Source: OLB6 sp964620125
Lineage (GTDB): Bacteria; Bacteroidota; Ignavibacteria; Kapaibacteriales; Kapaibacteriaceae
DNA: 64,000 nt
Assembly (NCBI GenBank): GCA_964620125.1
Contig: CAZUGQ010000001.1
Coordinates: 186,001 to 250,000 of the forward strand
Reading direction: 5' to 3'
The notes below the pieces were generated by a model that worked only from the letters and a program-made list of their open reading frames with translations, did no database searches and was not told the DNA's origin. Positions 45,101 through 52,026 of the stretch are shown in pieces (position 1 is the stretch's first letter; each line of letters starts with the position of its first letter). The translations under genes and the position numbers were made by a program.

Positions 45101-46955
45101 CGACTTCATTTGGACAGCGGTACACACCGAGATCACGCTCGTCAGCCGTTTGAATCACTGGTGGTCCCTTCAGCCGCACGATGTTCCATGCACTTTGTGA
45201 CAGAACAACCGACGGCTCTGCGGTGAAAGGCGCCTGTGTGGGATTTGCAACGCGCTGGCCAAAGGCAATAAAGTACAGTGTATCGGAACCAGGCAGTCTG
45301 TTCTGAAAACGCCACGTACCACCACGGCCAGGTGCAGAATATCCACTGATCGTATCAATCACTTGCCACGGACCACGCTCAGGTTTGAGGTAAACGAAAA
45401 TGTCCGATCCGTTGCTGTTACCAATGATGTTCACTTCACGGAGCGATACCGTTGTTGTGTCCGACAAGATCCCAATGTAGAACTGTCCGGGATCACGAAT
45501 CCACTGATCATATCGTGAGCGTCCCTTACCACCCTTCAGGTGTCGGTTGTGGTCGGGAGTTCCAGTTTGTCCGCCTACACCACCAACAGTGGAGTTATCA
45601 AGACGTGCTCCAATAACGATGGCGCCGCCGGATCCACCACCACCAGCCACATCGGTGAAGGATGCATAGGACCCACGAACATCTACATCGAAGTTTGCGG
45701 TAACCAGTGCATGGATGGCTACGGCGCCACCGCCACCACCGCCGGCAGAGCTTTGTCCGGTTACTCCTGTAGGGTTACCACTGGCTCCGCCAGAGCCCCC
45801 TGCAAGCGGAATAATCATGGCGTTACCATACACCTGGCCAGCATTCGGTTGTGAGCCTGAAGGGATGCCGGGTTCTTCATACCCGGCGGAGGCACCCGCC
45901 TGGCCTTCTCTTCCACCACTTCCACCGCCAAATCCACCAGCAGGTGTGCAGTTGTCCTTTTGGTCACATCCAACGCCACTGCGTCCGAATGGATGCCCTG
46001 TACCGCCACCACTATTCTCGAATGCTGATGTGGCGTCCCCCCCCGGCTGGCCATTCAAGGCTCTACCGCCAACAGTACCCGAGTTGGGATCATCGCCCGA
46101 TCCGGTTCCTGGCTTTCTGCGCGAACTGCCGCTCACCGATCCGTTTTCACCGCCAGGCCCCCCCCCAGTAAAGCCGCGTCCGCCGATGGTTCCGCCCGAT
46201 CCACCAAAAATCGAGTTCACATACGCTCCTCCGCCACCGCCACCTCCGGGTCCGCCATCGGAGTTATTACCGCTTGCCAAAATCTTGGCGGTATTCTGTG
46301 CGAGCACTCGTCCTTTGCTCAACAAGGTGAAAGGCAGATACCCCTGGTTACCAGGCGAGATTGGATCGCAGTCTGCAACCGACACGGTATAGTCAGCACC
46401 GGCCAACACCAAGGAGTCAATGATCATGGCACCGCGCCGTGACCGCCGACCGAGAGAACCTTCTCCCAACATTCTATCGGCGCTTGCTCGCTTGTCACCG
46501 AGAGTCGCCTGGCGAACAACGTAAAACGTATCTGCTACAGAAACCTGACCGTTCACCACTACTTCAACAGGAATGCGGAACTGCGGCTGAAGTGCACGCC
46601 AGTCGTCACTATTGGGTTGTGCAGTAGGAACAACGAAGAACAGGGTGCTGATCATCCTACCGTTCCAACTCACAATGCATGGACCGATCTTCACCAGAGC
46701 AGTGTCGGCTGCGCGCTGGCATCGCACCTGAACAGCATCGCCGGGATTGTTCAGGTAGGCACCGTCGGCACCAAAGTTTCCTGTTGCATCGTGTGGGCCG
46801 ATGATCTCAACGTATGTAGCAAAACGTGTTGTACCGATGTCGGGAATCAGATACGAAATCCGCGGCTGTGCCAGTAGTGTCATCCCTCCGCACACCAAGG
46901 CAAGCAACATCAGGTAAGGGGCTTTCCACTCGCGTGGATAGAGGCGTATGATCAT
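42183..46955 (-). CDS. Giant surface protein: glycine-rich segment, ASH/choice-of-anchor D repeats, sorting tail
   Basis: 1590 residues. Signal peptide (YLMLLALVCGGMTLLAQ). A beta-rich N-terminal module (about 30-225). A glycine-rich stretch (about 230-475) in which Gly tracts alternate with short hydrophobic strands (GGGGGGGAYVNSIFGG, GGGGGGAVAIHALV, GGGGSGGAIVIGA). Then several ASH/Hydin-type immunoglobulin-like repeats (FGVVPVGGSGQVVMQLRN, LDLGLVTVGAPTVVQATYIN, FGLVDVQQSSNQTLTIVNTG). A C-terminal T9SS-like tail ends the protein (LNLRQYPSPASDALTVEVQ, LELVDVHGNVVRTDEW, SGPYSVRLITPTR). Three G:C runs of 8-9 bases lie inside. Function unknown, probably adhesion or surface display. Confidence 0.88.
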   Translation of the reverse strand: MIIRLYPREWKAPYLMLLALVCGGMTLLAQPRISYLIPDIGTTRFATYVEIIGPHDATGNFGADGAYLNNPGDAVQVRCQRAADTALVKIGPCIVSWNGRMISTLFFVVPTAQPNSDDWRALQPQFRIPVEVVVNGQVSVADTFYVVRQATLGDKRASADRMLGEGSLGRRSRRGAMIIDSLVLAGADYTVSVADCDPISPGNQGYLPFTLLSKGRVLAQNTAKILASGNNSDGGPGGGGGGGAYVNSIFGGSGGTIGGRGFTGGGPGGENGSVSGSSRRKPGTGSGDDPNSGTVGGRALNGQPGGDATSAFENSGGGTGHPFGRSGVGCDQKDNCTPAGGFGGGSGGREGQAGASAGYEEPGIPSGSQPNAGQVYGNAMIIPLAGGSGGASGNPTGVTGQSSAGGGGGGAVAIHALVTANFDVDVRGSYASFTDVAGGGGSGGAIVIGARLDNSTVGGVGGQTGTPDHNRHLKGGKGRSRYDQWIRDPGQFYIGILSDTTTVSLREVNIIGNSNGSDIFVYLKPERGPWQVIDTISGYSAPGRGGTWRFQNRLPGSDTLYFIAFGQRVANPTQAPFTAEPSVVLSQSAWNIVRLKGPPVIQTADERDLGVYRCPNEVVLDTITVSNLGESPLEVSTATFTGAAGFSLVQPTVFPDSIQSNTSKQYIVAYVAQVGQSGPQVGQLILDNTDTVKARDPWIVDYAVDVRLVDLQYKFRGGVYDTIDIGALCVNTPLFDQIVVENSAQDPVSLLNYTSGDAALVEVSANLPFTIPVGGFRNLNFRIIAKRVGQATVPTLLWIQGCQEPDTVWIRYEGVAPRLSLVGTGQFGVVPVGGSGQVVMQLRNDGSSDLDIQNLPTVAAPFRLVSATPAPPFVLPPGGTIELVFEYTPSAVGSNQATFWIRSQNTTGMAGRSCADSVEVILAGLARTSEVVAVPGSLTYAPTRSCDATTELVTIRNTGGTAVTLLRPAFVNGVNSADFVVTSEPLSDTLIPSGGEALYEVTFSPAIGGTSLRTALLSVRTTAPGLPQVNVPLNGPVATIDLQGPRYLDLGLVTVGAPTVVQATYINNTPADVTITQIRSSRPIVLSATPASFTVAMGAQQTIDVTVTATSEATALDTLWFVSSDPCPDSFPVLVRWTSESGSLGITNNLSFGTLSNCAVAVDTIIISNTSKVPVDLIDVSVVGPDAALFTILDPSLVTNVTLQPSARVALLVEFDPRGSTDGVKTATVTVRARIGNQPTAFSCAVSGTRATSIPSTPGPVSFGLVDVQQSSNQTLTIVNTGVLPVRITALRMRGTAGGVFTAASGPIPTTLQPGDRLDVVITFLPVDRVTYVDSLLIDFDQPCSDVKAVALSGTGRLNVEVAVRLPFMVVSPAEDNLVIPVKAQIVAGAVTSIVADARFIVRSNTSMFVIQRVSSGRIVRNQSLAGVTELEVELAGATITDQESTILELYGQATLGSQDSTVLDLAFAELSASGSTYTSRPEDGWLRLEICEEGGPRLVQRTGALNLRQYPSPASDALTVEVQVFERGIHSLELVDVHGNVVRTDEWYHEQGGGVRTTSFDVRALASGPYSVRLITPTRQRQTPALIIH

Positions 46956-47362
46956 AGCGTTGCAATAACCTTGAGTTCCACGGCAATGGGTGTAGGCAAG
47001 GAGCCTACTTCGATGGTGGTTCGTGTGGCCTGGATGGCACCGAAATGTTCTGCGTAGAGTGCATTGAATATTGGGAAGTCATTTTTCATGTCGGTAAGGA
47101 ACACCGTAACATCCACGATGTTTTCCCACATGGCTCCAGCATCTTCCAGTATTGCCCTCACGTTGGCAAACACGGATAGTGTTTGAGCAGCCACATCCTT
47201 TGCAACAACATTTCCTTCGGCATCGAGGGTAACTCCGGGTATGGCTTGCGTGCCACGCTCACGGGGTCCTACTCCGCTCAGAAAGAGCAGGTTCCCCACT
47301 CTGCGCGCATGAGGATAGGCGCCAACAGGCTCGGGGGCCCTGGACGAAGTCACGATGTTCAT
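46952..47362 (-). CDS. RidA-family deaminase, probable 2-aminomuconate deaminase
   Basis: 136 residues from the ATG at 47362, which overlaps the stop of the dehydrogenase (ATGA). Members of the RidA fold with VGNLLFLSGVGPRERGTQAIPGV, AAQTLSVFANVRAILEDAGAMWENIVDVTVFLTDM and ATRTTIEVGSLPTPIAVELKVIA (quoted as segments SGVGPRERG, VFANVRAILEDAG, VDVTVFLTDM, RTTIEVGSLP) match the aminomuconate deaminase subgroup. That fits its pairing with an ALDH8A1-like dehydrogenase in kynurenine/3-hydroxyanthranilate degradation. The reaction is inferred from context. Only these two pathway genes are in the window. Confidence 0.8.
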   Translation of the reverse strand: MNIVTSSRAPEPVGAYPHARRVGNLLFLSGVGPRERGTQAIPGVTLDAEGNVVAKDVAAQTLSVFANVRAILEDAGAMWENIVDVTVFLTDMKNDFPIFNALYAEHFGAIQATRTTIEVGSLPTPIAVELKVIATL

Positions 47363-48801
47363 ATCCATACGCACACATTCTTTGCTTCTGTGAAAAACCG
47401 GAGTGCCTCGGTGCCTCCTTCTCTGCCAACACCACTCTGTTTCACGCCGCCAAAGGGTGTTCGAAGGTCTCGTACCAACCAACAGTTCACCCACACGATA
47501 CCTGCCTCCAAACGGTGTGCCACACGATGAGCACGGCTTACATCTCGGGTCCACACGCTCGAAGCCAAGCCATACGGAGTACCGTTTGCAATGCTGAGTG
47601 CTTCTTCTTCGGTGTTGAAGGGAATCACGGTGGCTACAGGTCCGAAGATCTCTTCCTGGTTTACCTTGCAATGAGCATCGAGGTTGTCAATCAGTGTTGG
47701 CTGCACGAAGTAGCCGTTCCGGCACCGTCCGTCAACGCGCACGGCAGAGCCCCCTGCCAACACTCTTCCGCCATCTTCGCGGGCTAGCTGGATGTAGCTG
47801 AGCACTTTGTCCATGTGAGCACGGCTAACCAGTGCGCCCATGCGTGTGCCTTCGTCAAGCGGGTCGCCCACGGTAAACCTGTTGGTTTCGGATACTAGGG
47901 CAGCAACAAAGGGTTCGTAGATGGCTTGGTGCACCAGAATGCGCGAGCCGCACAAGCAGATTTCACCTTGATTGGTGAACGCTGCACGGGCAACCTGCCG
48001 GGCGGTTTCTTCTACGTGAACATCCTCGAACACCAGTGTAGCGTTCTTGCCACCAAGTTCCAATGAGAGCTTCTTGAAGTGTGGAGCTGCCACCGAAGCA
48101 ATAGCCCTGCCAGTTGTTGTTCCACCGGTAAACGATATGGCCTTTACCATCGGGTGTTCCACGATGGCCTGCCCACATTCCTGTCCAAGCCCATGCACGA
48201 TGTTCAGCACACCGGCAGGCAAACCTGCATCGATGCAGAGTTGGGAGAACAGAAAGGCAGTAAGCGGCGTGAGTTCACTGGGCTTGGCCACAACACAGTT
48301 CCCTGCCGCAAGGGCTGGGGCAATCTTCCACGTGAACAGGTAGAGAGGAAGGTTCCATGGACTGATGCAGCCAACAACACCCAGCGGTGACCGCACCGTG
48401 TAGTTGAGTGTGTGTGCGTCGGTTTGATGTGCCGCCGTTTCCGTATGCAGAATCTCTGTGGCAAAGAAGGCCATATTGGCCTCGGCCCGGGGAATGTCTA
48501 CGATCCTGCTTTGCTTGAGCGTCTTCCCATTGTCGTCCGTTTCTGCTCTTGCCAGCTCTTCTGCATGTTCACGAATCTTGGCCGCAATGGAAAGCAGCAC
48601 AGAGCTCCGGTCTTTTGCGGAGGCTGCAGACCATGCGGGGAAGGCCGCCTGAGCAGCAAGCACAGCTTCGTCTACGTCCGCACGGCCACTGCGAGCAAGC
48701 AGCGCGTACACCTCGGCTGTGGCAGGATTCTCCACGTCGAGCCATACGCCCGACTGCGGATCACGAAAGTGTCCGTTGATGTAATTCCGAATGTGGAGCA
48801 C
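47359..48801 (-). CDS. Aldehyde dehydrogenase, likely 2-aminomuconate 6-semialdehyde dehydrogenase
   Basis: About 480 residues from the GTG at 48801 (LHIRNYINGHFRD...). A GTG at 48816 would add five residues but begins in the promoter, so I prefer the inner one. Rossmann-fold NAD-binding motifs (WNLPLYLFTWKIAPALAAGNCVVAKPSELTP, FTGGTTTGRAI), catalytic Glu in LELGGKNA and catalytic Cys in NQGEICLCGSRI. NQGEICLC is the motif I recall for human ALDH8A1 and bacterial aminomuconate-semialdehyde dehydrogenases, and the RidA partner supports it. A perfect -7 element ends three bases before the inner GTG. Confidence 0.87.
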   Translation of the reverse strand: MLHIRNYINGHFRDPQSGVWLDVENPATAEVYALLARSGRADVDEAVLAAQAAFPAWSAASAKDRSSVLLSIAAKIREHAEELARAETDDNGKTLKQSRIVDIPRAEANMAFFATEILHTETAAHQTDAHTLNYTVRSPLGVVGCISPWNLPLYLFTWKIAPALAAGNCVVAKPSELTPLTAFLFSQLCIDAGLPAGVLNIVHGLGQECGQAIVEHPMVKAISFTGGTTTGRAIASVAAPHFKKLSLELGGKNATLVFEDVHVEETARQVARAAFTNQGEICLCGSRILVHQAIYEPFVAALVSETNRFTVGDPLDEGTRMGALVSRAHMDKVLSYIQLAREDGGRVLAGGSAVRVDGRCRNGYFVQPTLIDNLDAHCKVNQEEIFGPVATVIPFNTEEEALSIANGTPYGLASSVWTRDVSRAHRVAHRLEAGIVWVNCWLVRDLRTPFGGVKQSGVGREGGTEALRFFTEAKNVCVWI

Positions 48802-48804
48802 CGA

Positions 48805-48812
48805 CAAAAATA
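48805..48812 (-). promoter_or_regulatory. -7 promoter element of the ALDH gene (leaderless start)
   Basis: TATTTTTG on the minus strand, exact TAnnTTTG, ending three bases before the GTG at 48801. This is the same spacing as at recR. It supports the inner start and suggests a leaderless transcript for the kynurenine-pathway pair. Confidence 0.5.
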
Positions 48813-48831
48813 CCACCTGTCATGAAGGGCG

Positions 48832-48852
48832 CGTGGGTATCTTATACCCACG
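48832..48852. promoter_or_regulatory. 21-bp palindrome, candidate operator between ALDH and xer
   Basis: CGTGGGTAT-CTT-ATACCCACG, 9-bp perfect arms with a 3-base centre, in the 70-bp divergent gap between the ALDH and recombinase genes. It is placed about where a dimeric repressor would cover the ALDH -33 region. No regulator gene is adjacent. Could also be a chance hairpin. Confidence 0.55.
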
Positions 48853-48871
48853 TACCTCTCGGGTGCATCAC

Positions 48872-49783
48872 ATGCCCAAGCCCCTTTCCATAGCCATCGA
48901 AGAATTCCTCGGCGCACTTCGCGTAGAAAAGGCTGCCAGCAGCCACACGATCAACGCCTATGCTGTGGCACTGGCACAGTTCACAACCTACTTGGAAAGC
49001 ACCTACGGAACCGTACCCGATGCCACCGATATTGGCGAAGCAGATGTTCGTCCGTTTCTTGGATGGATGGATGATAGGGGGCTTGGCCGACGCTCCATTC
49101 GCCAGAAGGTCACTGCCGTGCGTTCCCTGTTTGCTTGGTTGGTGCGCACCGATGTCATTGATCGAAATCCGGCATCGGGCATCACCTCGCCGAAGCTGGA
49201 AAAGCGGTTGCCCACCTTCCTGCAGCAGCAGGAAGCCGTTGCTCTTGCAGGTGCGTTCGATGTGTCAACAGAATCTGGCGCACGCAACCATGCGTTGTGC
49301 GAACTCCTCTACGGAAGTGGCTTGCGTATCTCGGAGGCCCTGCAGCTTAACGTAGGCGACGTTGATATACAGGCACGAACCGTGCGCGTTCTTGGCAAAC
49401 GATCCAAATACAGGATCGTACCCGTTACCGAATCCAGCATCGATGCTCTTGCAACGTACATTACTCTTCGCAAGGCTGGGAGCCACGGTGCAGAGACTGG
49501 TGCCGCACTTTTTCTTGGTGCACAGGGCAAACGACTTTCACCTGCCTCGGCCTGGCGCATTGTGAACAAAGCCCTCGGACCTCTCACAGAAAGCTCCCGA
49601 AAGAGTCCACACGTATTACGCCATTCCTTTGCCACCCATCTGTTGGACAACGGTGCAGATTTAAAGGCCGTAAGTGAGATGCTTGGGCACAGCTCCCTGA
49701 GTACCACACAAGTGTACACACACGTGAGTGTGGAGCGTCTGAAGGAGGCTTACAAAAAGGCGCATCCCAGAAGCGACGAATAA
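48872..49783 (+). CDS. Tyrosine recombinase of the XerC/XerD type
   Basis: 303 residues. N-terminal SAM-like DNA-binding domain (SIAIEEFLGALRVEKAASSHTINAYAVAL, segment VEKAASSHTINAY), then the catalytic domain with all six residues: Arg152 (GSGLRISEAL), Lys176, His247, Arg250 (HVLRHSFATHLL), His273 (LGHSSLSTTQ) and Tyr282 (VYTHV). It resolves chromosome dimers at dif; XerC versus XerD cannot be told apart here. No phage or integron genes flank it, so a housekeeping role is preferred. The start at 48872 matches the family N-terminus. Confidence 0.93.
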   Translation: MPKPLSIAIEEFLGALRVEKAASSHTINAYAVALAQFTTYLESTYGTVPDATDIGEADVRPFLGWMDDRGLGRRSIRQKVTAVRSLFAWLVRTDVIDRNPASGITSPKLEKRLPTFLQQQEAVALAGAFDVSTESGARNHALCELLYGSGLRISEALQLNVGDVDIQARTVRVLGKRSKYRIVPVTESSIDALATYITLRKAGSHGAETGAALFLGAQGKRLSPASAWRIVNKALGPLTESSRKSPHVLRHSFATHLLDNGADLKAVSEMLGHSSLSTTQVYTHVSVERLKEAYKKAHPRSDE

Positions 49784-50027
49784 TCGAACTGGCATCGGTT
49801 GCAGAGGTGTTCCACCCTGAATTTCATGGATCGTTAGTTCCGTGTGCACCATCACAAGAACTATTTTGTGGCAAGCTTAAAGCTATCGTGGCTTGCTCAG
49901 CATATTGAGTAATTTGTACGTAGCGTCAGCAACCGCCTACAAGACATGAACATGCGGGTAAGCCCTGCAATTAGGGATAACATCTATTGTTCGCGAAACT
50001 CCCACAAAACAAGGTCAGAATTCAAGA
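49784..50027. other. Intergenic region after xer, no gene seen
   Basis: 244 bases, more AT-rich than the neighbours. A weak stem (GCAAGC at 49871-49876 with GCTTGC at 49891-49896) could mark the end of the recombinase transcript. No tRNA, promoter consensus or conserved ORF was recognised. Confidence 0.4.
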
Positions 50028-50897
50028 ATGAAAGTCCCCAAGAAAGTAATTGATCGACTTTCGGCCACACTAAAACAGTTTCAAGCTGTTGCATTCAATC
50101 ACAAGACGAATGATGTGTCTGAGGCCGACACGGTTACGCTGATTAAGGATATTCTGGCTGATAGCTTTGGATTCGACAAATACTCCGAACTCACAAGCGA
50201 ACAGCAGATTCGCGGAACCTATTGCGACCTAGCGGTCAAGATTGGTGGAAAGATCAAGTACCTCATTGAAGTAAAAGCTGCTGGCGTGACGCTTACGGAT
50301 TCGCACCTTCGGCAAGCACTTAACTACGCCGCCAATCAAGGGATCGAGTGGGTAGTCCTTACCAATGCGGTAGAATGGCAGCTCCATCGCCTCAAGTTCG
50401 GTCAGCCCATCGACCATGAGTTGGTTTCATCGTTTAACCTTCTTGACGTTTCAACCAAGAAGCCGGACGACCTAGAGCACCTATTTCTCCTCTGCAGAGA
50501 AGGAATCGGTACAGACGCAATGGACTCCTTCCACCAGCACGTTCAGATTCTTAACAAGTACACATTAGCTCAGCTTTTACTTACTGAACCACTGTTATCA
50601 GCGCTTCGTAGAGAACTCCGCCGACTCTATCCAGACGTTAAAGCCGACACCGTCCAACTTGCAGACATCTTGAACAACGAAGTCCTTAAAAGGGAGGTAA
50701 TCGAAGGAGACAAGGCAAAAGAAACGCAACAGAAACTGAAGCGGGTTGCCGCGAAGCTTTCGAGAACCAACGAAAAGAATGATTCCAAGTCTACGAAGAC
50801 CGAAAGCAGCAAACCCCAACAGACAGCCACTGCCTTTTCTCATTCTGAGCCCCCTGTAGTTGCAGACACCTCCATAGTCACCGGCTCCGAATCCTAG
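50028..50897 (+). CDS. Orphan HsdR N-terminal-like (type I restriction enzyme R domain) protein
   Basis: 289 residues. N-terminal PD-(D/E)xK-like fold of the HSDR_N family (PF13588). The nuclease motif is visible as Asp67 (TYCDLAV) and Glu81-x-Lys83 (YLIEVKAAG), with an associated Gln in LRQALNYAANQGIEWVVLTNAVEW (segment LRQALNYAANQG). The C-terminal 60 residues are Lys-, Ser- and Thr-rich and disordered. No helicase part and no hsdM or hsdS nearby, so it is not a type I system. These stand-alone proteins occur widely with unknown roles; nuclease activity is plausible but not shown. Confidence 0.75.
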   Translation: MKVPKKVIDRLSATLKQFQAVAFNHKTNDVSEADTVTLIKDILADSFGFDKYSELTSEQQIRGTYCDLAVKIGGKIKYLIEVKAAGVTLTDSHLRQALNYAANQGIEWVVLTNAVEWQLHRLKFGQPIDHELVSSFNLLDVSTKKPDDLEHLFLLCREGIGTDAMDSFHQHVQILNKYTLAQLLLTEPLLSALRRELRRLYPDVKADTVQLADILNNEVLKREVIEGDKAKETQQKLKRVAAKLSRTNEKNDSKSTKTESSKPQQTATAFSHSEPPVVADTSIVTGSES

Positions 50898-50912
50898 CTG
50901 TTAGATCGTGGC

Positions 50913-51008
50913 GTAATCCCGTAATCCCGTAATCCCGTAATCCCGTAATCCCGTCATCCCGTAATCCCGTAATCCCGTAATCCCGTAATCCCGTCATCCC
51001 GTAATCTC
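50913..51008. repeat. Octanucleotide tandem repeat, 12 units of GTAATCCC
   Basis: Five GTAATCCC units, one GTCATCCC, four GTAATCCC, one GTCATCCC and a last GTAATCTC, 96 bp in all. It ends four bases before the ATG of the Gfo/Idh gene at 51013 and begins 15 bases after the stop of the HsdR-N gene. It therefore fills the promoter and leader region. Units of eight are typical of slippage-prone simple-sequence repeats; being outside the gene, a change in copy number would alter promoter spacing rather than frame. Confidence 0.97.
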
Positions 51009-51012
51009 CCCC

Positions 51013-51996
51013 ATGACCTCCATTGCCGTACTCGGCTCCGGACATCTCGGCTCCATCCATGCAAAGCTGTGGTCGGAGCAGGACGGTGTGAATCTTGCTG
51101 CAGTGGTGGATCCGAATCAGGCTCGCGGTGTTGATGTAGCCGAAAAGTATGGTGCTACGTGGTATGCGTCGGTCGACGATTTGCCCAGTGTTGATGCCGT
51201 CGTGATTGCAGCTCCTACCGTCCTCCACTTTGAGCTCGCAAAACATTGCTTGCAACGCGGCATCCATACATTCATCGAAAAGCCAGTCACGGCAACCTAT
51301 GCCGAAGCGCAGGAGCTAATCAAACTTGCCGATGAAAGTGGATGTGTTGTGCAGGTTGGACATGTGGAGCGCTTTAACCCGGCAGTGCGCAGTCTTGCAC
51401 CCTACGGCATTATACCGCTGTTCATCGAAGGACATCGCCTTTCTACGTTCAAGCCACGTGCCATCGACGTTAGCGTGGTCTATGACCTGATGATTCATGA
51501 CATTGACCTGTTGTTATGGATGACGCAGAGTACCGTCGTTGACCTCGCCGCCACTGGTGTGGCTGTGCTCACAGACACACCCGATATCTGCAACGCACGC
51601 CTGACATTCGAGAATGGATGTGTGGCCAACCTTACCGCCTCGCGGATAAGTGCCAAGCCAATGCGTAAGCTCCGTGTGTTTCAGCGAGAGAGCTACTTGG
51701 GCATTGACCTAGCAGCAGGCACGGTGGAGATGTTCCGGTTGATTGAGCAAGGTGCTCACGAGCCCAATCACCAGCTACCAGTTGGTACCGTTACAACCAA
51801 GTACGGCGACAAGATGATTGTTCTCGACACGCCACCCATCGTTCAAGGCAATGCCATTGCCGAGGAACAGAGGTCGTTCCTGGAAAGTATCAACAACCAA
51901 ACTCGTGCAGCCGTAACGCTCAGGGAGGGGGCCGAGGCTGTGCGAATCGCCGAGCTCATCGAGGTTACGATGCGCTCAGCACGTATCCCCATGTAA
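51013..51996 (+). CDS. Gfo/Idh/MocA-family NAD(P)-dependent oxidoreductase
   Basis: 327 residues. N-terminal Rossmann fold (IAVLGSGHLGSIHAKLW, pattern GxGxxG-like), then the family EKP motif (FIEKPVTAT) and GHVERFNPAV, and a C-terminal alpha/beta domain. A role in lipid A diamino-sugar formation (GnnA-like) or another sugar oxidation is possible from the VGHVERFNPAV pattern, but the substrate is not certain. The start is fixed by the repeat that ends just upstream. It ends 30 bases before the DUF5723 gene. Confidence 0.85.
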   Translation: MTSIAVLGSGHLGSIHAKLWSEQDGVNLAAVVDPNQARGVDVAEKYGATWYASVDDLPSVDAVVIAAPTVLHFELAKHCLQRGIHTFIEKPVTATYAEAQELIKLADESGCVVQVGHVERFNPAVRSLAPYGIIPLFIEGHRLSTFKPRAIDVSVVYDLMIHDIDLLLWMTQSTVVDLAATGVAVLTDTPDICNARLTFENGCVANLTASRISAKPMRKLRVFQRESYLGIDLAAGTVEMFRLIEQGAHEPNHQLPVGTVTTKYGDKMIVLDTPPIVQGNAIAEEQRSFLESINNQTRAAVTLREGAEAVRIAELIEVTMRSARIPM

Positions 51997-52026
51997 GAGA
52001 GTCCCGCCGAGGTTAAGCCTCCGTCT

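Noticed and set aside
48872..49783. Prophage or integron integrase
   Set aside because: Protein matches housekeeping XerC/D in length and motifs, and no phage, cassette or attachment sequences flank it.
50028..50897. Type I restriction system
   Set aside because: Only an HsdR N-terminal-like domain is present; there is no helicase part and no hsdM or hsdS in the neighbourhood.
50913..51008. CRISPR array
   Set aside because: Units are 8 bp, contiguous, with no spacers, and no cas genes are present.
50878..51267. Minus-strand ORF of 129 codons over the octanucleotide repeat
   Set aside because: It arises from translating the repeat (repeating YGITGLRD-like residues) and overlaps two well supported plus-strand genes.
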